The notes under the pieces: generated by a model
What the model was told of the DNA's origin: nothing
The model's database searches: none
What the model saw: only the letters and a program-made list of their open reading frames with translations
Shown here: positions 57,949 to 64,000 of the stretch, piece after piece
Layout: each line of letters begins with the position of its first letter
Numbering within the stretch: the stretch's first letter is position 1
DNA from: a virus
Strand: one strand, 5' to 3'
IMG/VR virus record: IMGVR_UViG_3300045825_000261
Coordinates: 21,175 to 85,174 of that record
Length of the DNA: 64,000 bases
Made by a program: the position numbers and the translations under genes

Positions 57949-57966
57949 CAAGTCACGGGTGACTTA
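57949..57966. promoter_or_regulatory. Operator on capsid promoter, site 24
   Basis: CAAGTCA-CGGG-TGACTTA; minus strand TAAGTCA-CCCG-TGACTTGATAAT gives a -10 box for the capsid gene. Confidence 0.75.
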
Positions 57967-57977
57967 CTTAATTGAGA

Positions 57978-58856
57978 CTACTTACTGCCGTTTGTTGCAA
58001 CCTTCAAACTCGCAAGCCCTTGAGCGATTTTGCCGATACTTGTGGTATCTGCCATTTGCTTAGAGGCGTTCGCGGAACTACCTGAAGGCTTCTTGGTGTC
58101 TGAGCCTGCCCCTGGTTTAATCTTACTTTTCAGCATGTGATCTTTTTCAGGGTCAGCCTCAACAATTTTGCGCATTGCGTCTTCAAACGCAACTGAGTTG
58201 CCGTACTGGTCAACGATTGCTGTGCGGTTAGCTGCGCCACGCGGCTTGTCGTAACCAACTACTTCGCCATCAACCAAATCAAAGTGATCGCCGTAAATTA
58301 CGCGAGCCTTGCCTGGGGTTAGCGTCAGCTCTTCTGAAATGAACTGTGACTGCCCAAACTTGCTACCGATAGACAGTTCGTTAATTGTGTTGTTGGCTTG
58401 ACCGAGCGTAGATTGCAGCGCTTCGAGTTGCTGTTTAACGCTTCCCATTTCGCGAGTGTGTTCTTCAGACATGCGCGTCTTCAAGCGGTCCCAGTCACCT
58501 TTGGCCTCTAATGCTTTGCTTTCGGCAGACTTTTGGTCTTCCAGCAGCTTGCGAATTGCGTCTGGGTCAATGCCCTCAAACTGTTTCAGCTTTGCTTCGA
58601 GAGACGCTTTCTCTTCGCCGGCCTTGCGCAGTTCCTCTTTGCGCTTCATGTTTTCCTTCAACAGACGTGCCTCTTCGTCAGTTGGGCCTTTCTTACCGCC
58701 TTTGTCGCCGTCACCAGCGTCACCCGCTGCGCCCTGACCGGCATCACCTGTGCCTTGGCCGCCGTCACCAGCACCACCCGCTGCACCGCCAGTACCGTCG
58801 CCGGCCTGATCCATGTATCCACTTTGAGCCAACAATTTTCTTAACAGGTAGTTCAT
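57978..58856 (-). CDS. Scaffolding protein
   Basis: 292 residues. A Gly/Asp/Ala-rich low-complexity start (AGGAGDGGQGTGDAG), long charged coiled coil (about 60-155: KENMKRKEELRKAGEEKASL and onwards), and a C-terminal FGQSQFISEELTLTPGKARV segment common to phage scaffold (GP20-like) proteins. Directs capsid assembly and is removed later. Confidence 0.82.
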   Translation of the reverse strand: MNYLLRKLLAQSGYMDQAGDGTGGAAGGAGDGGQGTGDAGQGAAGDAGDGDKGGKKGPTDEEARLLKENMKRKEELRKAGEEKASLEAKLKQFEGIDPDAIRKLLEDQKSAESKALEAKGDWDRLKTRMSEEHTREMGSVKQQLEALQSTLGQANNTINELSIGSKFGQSQFISEELTLTPGKARVIYGDHFDLVDGEVVGYDKPRGAANRTAIVDQYGNSVAFEDAMRKIVEADPEKDHMLKSKIKPGAGSDTKKPSGSSANASKQMADTTSIGKIAQGLASLKVATNGSK

Positions 58857-58925
58857 TTTATTGCCTTTCCGACCATTCTCTTGGTCATGGTTAAATATGC
58901 CAATCAGTCACTTGATTGACGGTTA

Positions 58926-60581
58926 TTACTTCGTTTTGTCCGTCACCTGCCCCTGCCTGCTTTCGCTTGCTGGCTTTGCCTGTGCCGTCTTCTTTGCTGC
59001 ACCGCCCTTGATAGAGATTGAGTCAGACTCCTTCCCGTTCGTTGCGGCCATTTGAGTTGCCAACTCGATTGGGTCAGCAGGCCAATCCTTAATGCCGTCC
59101 TCGATATTCTTACGGAGCTCTTTGGTCAGTTGAGGGAATAGCTTGTCAACCAGCATTTTCATTTGCTCTTGACGAATCTCATCAGGTGCGTCCACCAACA
59201 TCAGTTTCGATGCAATGTCGAACTCGTCATACAGTCCACGTGTGTCGAAGTTGTCGGGGTATGTAACGAGCCGATCGCTCTCGTCCAACGACTGACCATT
59301 CCACAACGCTACAAGCTCAATGATTCGGTTTTCAATTACCTCAAGACTGTCTGCCTTGGCCGCCAACAGAGCATTCACTCGCTCAAAGTCATAAGCCTTA
59401 GCAACGCCGCTTGAGTTGTCTATTCCAACCGCATTATCTTGCTTTGTGCGCTCACCAGCCAAACCAACCGTGTGGTAAATCTCCGCAATAATCTTGTTGA
59501 CCACTTCGAGAATCAAAGTCGCCTGACGAGGGTCTGGGGATAGAAAGAATGGCTGTGAGCCACCTTCGCCGTCGTATAGGAACACTCGCTTAGTTCCCAT
59601 TTCTACAAGCTTGGTGTAATTGTCCTCCCCTGGTAGCACGTTTTGCGCCGGCATAGCCAATTGAGAATATGTTTGATCCTGAATTATTGCATCTAGGTTC
59701 GAGAGGTAGTTGGCAATGGCGCGATCAAGATACGCAATATCGTCAATCATCGCCTGAGCTTCATATTCCTCGTCGGAAATAATATGGTCCGCTATAATCA
59801 CAGGAACCGCGCCGAGCTCATGTTCAGCCTCACCCTCAAGAATAACGGTAACTTTGCGCCCTTGTTTCTCTTCGCGGTAAAGCTTCCAGTCAGTCTTTGT
59901 CCACAACCGATAGCGGTAATCCTCATCGCCTGATGAAGTGAATGGGTCAGCGTCGTCTCGAACGCATTCTCTAATTAGAACCCATTGCAGTTCTCCGTTA
60001 TCGTCATAACTGTAGTCTAGCAAGTGCTCAGGCGTAACAATGTAAGCGTAAGCTCTTGCGCCGATACGCTTCTCGTCCGCCTTTGAAATAACTTTATCTG
60101 TCAATGCGGTCATATCCACCACTACCGCCACACGACCGTAGATTGATGTCTTCTTACTAATTTGTCGAGCCAAGTCATTCACTGACAAGCCGTTCTTGGT
60201 AGACTTTTTCCAGAAAGCCTTGACGTGATCTGGTGCGTCATCGCTGCGCGTGATGTTTTGCTTGAACAGATACTTGTTGATTAAGTCCACAACCTCTCGT
60301 GTGTGGTTGAATCGGTAGCAGCGCTCAATTCGATCGCCATGCTCCTGATTGCCTTCCTTGATGTAGCGAAAGATGTTGCTCTTAAACCACTCGCGCCCAC
60401 CTTCATAAGTGTCCTCAAGAAATTCCCAATGATTCTCGTTTTCTTCGTACTCAGGGTGACGACGAGCAATCAGGGTCTTTAGCCTCTTCTGCTCATCTGT
60501 AATGACCCCAGTTGACGTGGAGTCGATTCCCTTTGGGTCGATGTTGGCAGAAGTGCCTTGTTTTGGAGTTTTCGTTTTCAT
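58926..60581 (-). CDS. Portal protein
   Basis: 551 residues. ARRHPEYEENENHWEFLEDT, YRFNHTREVVDLINKYLFKQ, QDQTYSQLAMPAQNVLPGED and SGVAKAYDFERVNALLAAKA follow the SPP1-type portal (stem, wing, clip). It forms the dodecameric DNA gate at a capsid vertex. Follows terminase as usual. Confidence 0.88.
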   Translation of the reverse strand: MKTKTPKQGTSANIDPKGIDSTSTGVITDEQKRLKTLIARRHPEYEENENHWEFLEDTYEGGREWFKSNIFRYIKEGNQEHGDRIERCYRFNHTREVVDLINKYLFKQNITRSDDAPDHVKAFWKKSTKNGLSVNDLARQISKKTSIYGRVAVVVDMTALTDKVISKADEKRIGARAYAYIVTPEHLLDYSYDDNGELQWVLIRECVRDDADPFTSSGDEDYRYRLWTKTDWKLYREEKQGRKVTVILEGEAEHELGAVPVIIADHIISDEEYEAQAMIDDIAYLDRAIANYLSNLDAIIQDQTYSQLAMPAQNVLPGEDNYTKLVEMGTKRVFLYDGEGGSQPFFLSPDPRQATLILEVVNKIIAEIYHTVGLAGERTKQDNAVGIDNSSGVAKAYDFERVNALLAAKADSLEVIENRIIELVALWNGQSLDESDRLVTYPDNFDTRGLYDEFDIASKLMLVDAPDEIRQEQMKMLVDKLFPQLTKELRKNIEDGIKDWPADPIELATQMAATNGKESDSISIKGGAAKKTAQAKPASESRQGQVTDKTK

Positions 60582-60593
60582 AATTGGCGAGTA

Positions 60594-60611
60594 TAAGTCA
60601 GTCGTGACTTA
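60594..60611. promoter_or_regulatory. Operator on portal promoter, site 25
   Basis: TAAGTCA-GTCG-TGACTTA, perfectly symmetrical; minus strand TTGCAT, 17 bases, TATACT with the palindrome in the spacer. It is among the clearest promoter-operator overlaps. Confidence 0.82.
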
Positions 60612-60619
60612 TATGCAAG

Positions 60620-61864
60620 CTACAAGGAAATACCACCCACGTCGATCTTTCTGACTGGGTATTCAAGTTCTATACAGTAGCCTCCGGCATCTGCCGAATG
60701 CTCGACGCCCGCCGCTTTGTCAACATCGCGAGTTCCCGGCTTGTAAATCGTCTGCTCAAATGCGTTGATTAGGTGCTTGCATTTCGCGTCTATGCGCAAT
60801 CTAACAGAGCCATTCGCTGCGCGTAGCATTCGGTTCACGCTGTTAACGCGATCAGCGATAAAGGGGTGCTTTTTGCGATACTTAATGCGCTTCAATCCAC
60901 TCTCGCGAAGAATGTCCAAGTCAGTCTCGCCACGGGCGTGTTGACGCTGACCGCCTGCGGGGTCGGGGTACATGACGATCTGTTTCTGGTGACGCCAGTA
61001 CCGTTTGTCAATCTCGGCACATACCTCTTCGGTATTTGAGCCAAACAAAACTATCTCATCCACCGCCCACAGTTCGCCATTTGCCTGCGGCTGAAAGATA
61101 ACCGTGCTCATCGGGTCGATGTTGAAGTCCATGCCGATCCAGATTGGTAGAGCGGGATTGAACGCATATTTACCCACATGCTCTTTGCGGTCGAACGGGT
61201 AATACACTCGCCCGCTCATTGTCTCGAAGGATGCTTCAAACTCTTGCTTGAAGCTCTTCTCGTCCATATCTTGACGAGCCGCTTCAATTTCTGATGCCGG
61301 AATATAGGGAGACGTAATGGTTGGGAACTGCCAACTTTCCCACTGAAGCGCTTTGATCTTCTTTTTATTCTGCCCCTGCTTGTATAGCGTATAGAGGTAG
61401 TTGTACGCCTTTGGCGTACCAATGAAGATTGCGTGTCCGCCGGTGTCCGCAAGCGTTGGGCGCAATACTTGCGTCCAAGTCTCCTCGCTCATATCCTGAA
61501 ACTCGTCGAGAACCAGAAAGTGAATACCCACACCGCGCAGAGAGTCGGCCTTATCAGCGCCCTTTAACTCGATCCGCGTATTGTTGATCAGAGTGACTGA
61601 CAGCGTTGTCTCGTTTATCTTTTTGATCCACGCTTTCGGAATCGCGTCCATGAGGTCAAGCCACATAATCTGCTTCGCCATGCGGTAGGTTGGCGCAACA
61701 TACCAAATCTTTCTCTTTGGAATTTGCGCCATCTTAATAATCAGAACTCGCGAAAGTGCGGTCTTGCCCCACCGTCGGCCGGCAACAACAACGCGAAAAC
61801 GAGCCTTCGACTGAAAGACTCGCATTTGCGCGGGGTGAAGATTTAAGTGCGCCGACTGTGCCAT
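60620..61864 (-). CDS. terL: Terminase large subunit
   Basis: 414 residues. ATPase: VVVAGRRWGKTALSR (Walker A near 29-35) and FLVLDEFQDM (Walker B). Nuclease: IWIGMDFNIDPMSTV with the first aspartate, and AGVEHSADAGGYCIELE near the end. It powers DNA packaging and cuts the concatemer. ATG overlaps the small-subunit stop. Confidence 0.95.
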   Translation of the reverse strand: MAQSAHLNLHPAQMRVFQSKARFRVVVAGRRWGKTALSRVLIIKMAQIPKRKIWYVAPTYRMAKQIMWLDLMDAIPKAWIKKINETTLSVTLINNTRIELKGADKADSLRGVGIHFLVLDEFQDMSEETWTQVLRPTLADTGGHAIFIGTPKAYNYLYTLYKQGQNKKKIKALQWESWQFPTITSPYIPASEIEAARQDMDEKSFKQEFEASFETMSGRVYYPFDRKEHVGKYAFNPALPIWIGMDFNIDPMSTVIFQPQANGELWAVDEIVLFGSNTEEVCAEIDKRYWRHQKQIVMYPDPAGGQRQHARGETDLDILRESGLKRIKYRKKHPFIADRVNSVNRMLRAANGSVRLRIDAKCKHLINAFEQTIYKPGTRDVDKAAGVEHSADAGGYCIELEYPVRKIDVGGISL

Positions 61865-62526
61865 TACTCGTCCACAACGCCGTCATCTTCCACTTCATCT
61901 TCCGCATCATCTTCGCCAACATCATTGTCTCCGTCAGAGGATGGCAGTTCGTCAAATGCGGTATGGTCACGAGAGCGAAGCTGCTCCACTTGATCCGCAG
62001 TCAGTTCTGACACGATCAAGTCTGGCAAGCCTTCGTCTTCCGAAACGTCTTCTTTATCAAGACCGAGCAGCGACCACTTCTCCTCGCGAACCTTCTTGAT
62101 GTTGTTAATTGCTGTCTCAAGCGCTTTGAGGTTTGGAAGCGATGCTGCAAATGGCACACCGCTTGTTTTAGCGTTGACAATCTCTTGCCAAGTGAGCTTG
62201 CCCAGACCGGACACCATTTTGTAGTGCTCTTCTTTTGTTTCGCGTATTCGCGCTACGAGAATGGCTGTATCTTCGACGTGCGCTTTCGCAATCTCTTCTG
62301 CAACCTTCTTACGGGTTTCGCTCGCCTTGCTGCCGCGCTTTACTTCATACTCAAACATGTGGCGCTGAATTGTTCGCGTTGATATGCCGTACTTTTCAGC
62401 AAGCGTTTCCAAAGTCATATCTCCGGACGCCCAAATAGCCTCGCACTCAGCCCAACGCTTCTTGTTCATGACGCGCTTGATCTTTGCCTTTACCGCCGCT
62501 TTTGCAATTTCTTTTTCTTCAGTCAT
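61864..62526 (-). CDS. terS: Terminase small subunit
   Basis: 220 residues. An N-terminal helix-turn-helix (TLETLAEKYGISTRTIQRHM) for pac/cos recognition, central helices for oligomer formation, and a very acidic C-terminus (DGDNDVGEDDAEDEVEDDG). Preceded within 12 bases by the T run of a strong terminator, so expression must depend on read-through. Confidence 0.82.
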   Translation of the reverse strand: MTEEKEIAKAAVKAKIKRVMNKKRWAECEAIWASGDMTLETLAEKYGISTRTIQRHMFEYEVKRGSKASETRKKVAEEIAKAHVEDTAILVARIRETKEEHYKMVSGLGKLTWQEIVNAKTSGVPFAASLPNLKALETAINNIKKVREEKWSLLGLDKEDVSEDEGLPDLIVSELTADQVEQLRSRDHTAFDELPSSDGDNDVGEDDAEDEVEDDGVVDE

Positions 62527-62537
62527 TCAAGTCTCAC

Positions 62538-62566
62538 AAAAAAAAAGGGCGCAGGAGGTTGCGCCC
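62538..62566 (-). terminator. Strong intrinsic terminator before terS
   Basis: TGGGCGCA region: GGGCGCA and TGCGCCC pair around a 6-base loop, followed on the minus strand by nine T. It is the best terminator in the window and lies between operator/promoter site 26 and the terS ATG. Confidence 0.9.
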
Positions 62567-62620
62567 AGTTGGTAGTAGAAACCCTACGCCGCGCACCATA
62601 CCACTTGTTCCGTAAAATAT

Positions 62621-62638
62621 CAAGTCAGTCGTGACTTA
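62621..62638. promoter_or_regulatory. Operator on promoter, site 26
   Basis: CAAGTCA-GTCG-TGACTTA; minus strand TAAGTCA-CGAC-TGACTTGATATT gives a -10-like box pointing at the terminase genes, ahead of the terminator. Confidence 0.72.
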
Positions 62639-62702
62639 ATTGTATTCCGTTTACTTTGGAAGCCTACTTATCTTTCCCAAGTAGCCTCTGCCGGCTATAA
62701 AG

Positions 62703-62730
62703 TTATTTGTTATTTGTTATTTGTTATTTG
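62703..62730 (+). repeat. Four tandem TTATTTG heptamers
   Basis: Perfect 7-base unit repeated four times, followed by TTGTTG. It lies 177-204 bases upstream of the terS start in a gene-free leader. Confidence 0.9.
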
Positions 62731-62775
62731 TTGTTAAAAATATGTATGTAATACTTATAGCCCGAGCATGGCGGC

Positions 62776-62797
62776 CCCAAGTCATTCCCAAGTCATT
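62776..62797 (+). repeat. Two tandem copies of CCCAAGTCATT
   Basis: 11-base direct repeat, end to end, at the 3' end of the winged-helix gene. Each copy contains the operator half-site AAGTCA. Confidence 0.85.
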
Positions 62798-63119
62798 TCA
62801 AACTATCTAAAAAATCTTCTTCCTCAACAGTAGAAACAACCCCGCGCATTGTCCCCTTTCTGGGAGACAGCGGCCCCGCGTAGTGCTTTCCCATGTGTGT
62901 TGGAATAATTGTTACGCGCATTCTTCCGCGTCGCCTCTCTTTTGATCCACGCTCCACAAGCCCCTTCTCAACCAACGCACGGATTGAAAACTGAATGGAT
63001 TGCTTTGACGGGTTGTACCCGCACCTTTCGATTACTTGATCCAGGTCGGCGTGAGTTCCGTCTGAGTTTCCCATGGCAATTACTTGAATTAGGGCAATTT
63101 GTTTTTGTGTCAGTAGCAT
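62793..63119 (-). CDS. Winged-helix (MarR-like) protein
   Basis: 108 residues: LLTQKQIALIQVIAMGNSDG, then PSKQSIQFSIRALVEKGLVE and a wing GSKERRRGRMRVTIIPT. This is a winged helix suited to DNA binding. It sits just upstream of the terminase leader and could regulate it, or regulate early genes. Follows the GNAT-like gene closely. Confidence 0.62.
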   Translation of the reverse strand: MLLTQKQIALIQVIAMGNSDGTHADLDQVIERCGYNPSKQSIQFSIRALVEKGLVERGSKERRRGRMRVTIIPTHMGKHYAGPLSPRKGTMRGVVSTVEEEDFLDSLK

Positions 63120-63128
63120 TTCTATCTC

Positions 63129-63983
63129 TCAGTTCAGTTTTGAAAGGTCTAACGGCGTGTCCGTTGCTTGATTGTCGAAAGCCAAAAGAGGTATTCGAGC
63201 AGGTAGCTTCACTGGACTGTCCGCGATCATGTCGTAGTCGGGATTCTCGTATACGCCATACAGGGGGCTTGCGAATACCAATTGCTGCAAACTCTTCAAC
63301 AGCTTTTCTGTTGTCAGCCCGTCCACGCGATCAGTCCCATTTGCTCGATTGTTTCCCGTCTTCTCCATCGCGGAGAATGAAAAGTACGTTTTGCGCATTT
63401 CGTCCACGCACTTCACTCTCATCGCTGCCGGCATCGCGTTGATTTCGTTCATTACCCCAACAAAGTCTGTCGGCAACGACTCAAACCAGCGACGAAACCA
63501 AGCGAGACCTCGTTCATAGTTCGATGCACGACGCGGCTTAGTGAATCGTATGCCTGCCTTTGCTGCGAATGGGTTGTACTTTGACATCGAGGACTGAAAC
63601 TCTATAAAGCGCTTTCCTGTCATTCTCATCATCAAGTTTTGCATTCGATACGCAATGCCTGATCCTCGATACATCGTGTCAAGAACCAAGCGGCTATTAA
63701 GTGTCATTCGGCTATTGATCCACAGCGCTCGCTTTCGGTTTGTCATTTTTGTATCTTTGCCGTTCACGTTTGGGCGTAGATATTTTTCAAAAAGCTCATT
63801 GCGCCCACTCAGCAATAGACGAGTCACAGTCATTACCCCAACCCCAATCAGTTGGTCTCCCAACATACAGCGGTAAATGTTGGGGCCAATACCTAAGCTG
63901 TCGGCCTTATAGTGAAGCTCATGCAGTGTGTTCCAGTCCTCGATCGTGCCGCGCTCGATATAAATATCCTTAAGCAGAGACAT
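63129..63983 (-). CDS. GNAT-like acetyltransferase domain protein
   Basis: 284 residues from ATG 63983, but no good ribosome site is visible and the frame stays open to the window edge, so the start may lie further right. LHELHYKADSLGIGPNIYRC, GDQLIGVGVMTVTRLL, NSRLVLDTMYRGSGIAYRMQ (acetyl-CoA loop-like RGSGIA) and KYNPFAAKAGIRF match the acetyltransferase half found with ABC-type ATPase proteins in phages (COG2401-like). Substrate unknown. Confidence 0.6.
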   Translation of the reverse strand: MSLLKDIYIERGTIEDWNTLHELHYKADSLGIGPNIYRCMLGDQLIGVGVMTVTRLLLSGRNELFEKYLRPNVNGKDTKMTNRKRALWINSRMTLNSRLVLDTMYRGSGIAYRMQNLMMRMTGKRFIEFQSSMSKYNPFAAKAGIRFTKPRRASNYERGLAWFRRWFESLPTDFVGVMNEINAMPAAMRVKCVDEMRKTYFSFSAMEKTGNNRANGTDRVDGLTTEKLLKSLQQLVFASPLYGVYENPDYDMIADSPVKLPARIPLLAFDNQATDTPLDLSKLN

Positions 63984-64000
63984 GCGGTGGTTCTTTGGAG

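Noticed and set aside
62703-62730. CRISPR array or iteron set
   Set aside because: The heptamers are contiguous and there are no spacers; the stretch is a plain short tandem repeat.
1-64000. rRNA, insertion sequence, toxin-antitoxin or restriction genes
   Set aside because: Both strands were read for transposase motifs, rRNA blocks and paired small toxin genes; none was found.

Overview
The window is a long segment of a temperate, lambda-like tailed phage (siphovirus type) or the same phage as a prophage of a Gram-negative host. The evidence is a full set of head genes (terminase, portal, scaffold, HK97-type capsid), lambda-type tail genes (homologues of gpG/GT, tape measure, M, L, K, I and J), an M15 endolysin with holins, and a tyrosine integrase with excisionase and repressor. 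Almost every gene is on the minus strand, so the map reads from the right end to the left. The host species cannot be fixed from the sequence. No rRNA, CRISPR array or insertion sequence was seen.

Layout, read along the minus strand. 63983-62793: a GNAT-like protein and a winged-helix protein. 62792-62527: leader of the packaging operon with short tandem repeats, an operator and a strong terminator. 62526-53599: terminase, portal, scaffold, capsid and neck. 53532-39557: major tail protein, frameshifted tail chaperone, tape measure and tail tip. 39560-30039: tail fibres, including an SGNH esterase fibre and Ala/Ser-rich stalks. 29981-28552: lysis. 28491-17270: phosphoesterase, PhoH, Hfq-like protein, DnaB-type helicase, primase, WGR protein, ATP-dependent ligase and guanylate kinase, with two virion-like proteins embedded. 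17244-13948: lysogeny island with tRNA-Cys, candidate attP, integrase, excisionase and repressor; it holds the only plus-strand genes. 13814-1: VWA protein, CobS-like ATPase, sigma-like factor, DnaE-type polymerase fused to a uracil-DNA-glycosylase-like domain, a UvsY-like protein, gp32-like SSB, flap exonuclease, RecA, small genes and a partial SbcD-like nuclease.

How it works together. The phage carries most of its own replisome and recombination set, which is unusual for a temperate siphophage. The most striking signal is a palindrome of consensus TAAGTCA-N4-TGACTTA, present in at least 26 intergenic places from end to end. In many it lies directly on a sigma70-type -10 box (TGACTATAAT and variants). 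The simplest reading is a genome-wide operator set through which one regulator, most likely the Cro/C1-type protein at 14450-14896, silences or coordinates nearly all operons, comparable in logic to mycobacteriophage stoperators. A second notable unit is the candidate attP beside a complete phage tRNA-Cys: the putative core equals the anticodon stem-loop of bacterial tRNA-Cys, so the phage copy may replace a host gene broken by integration.
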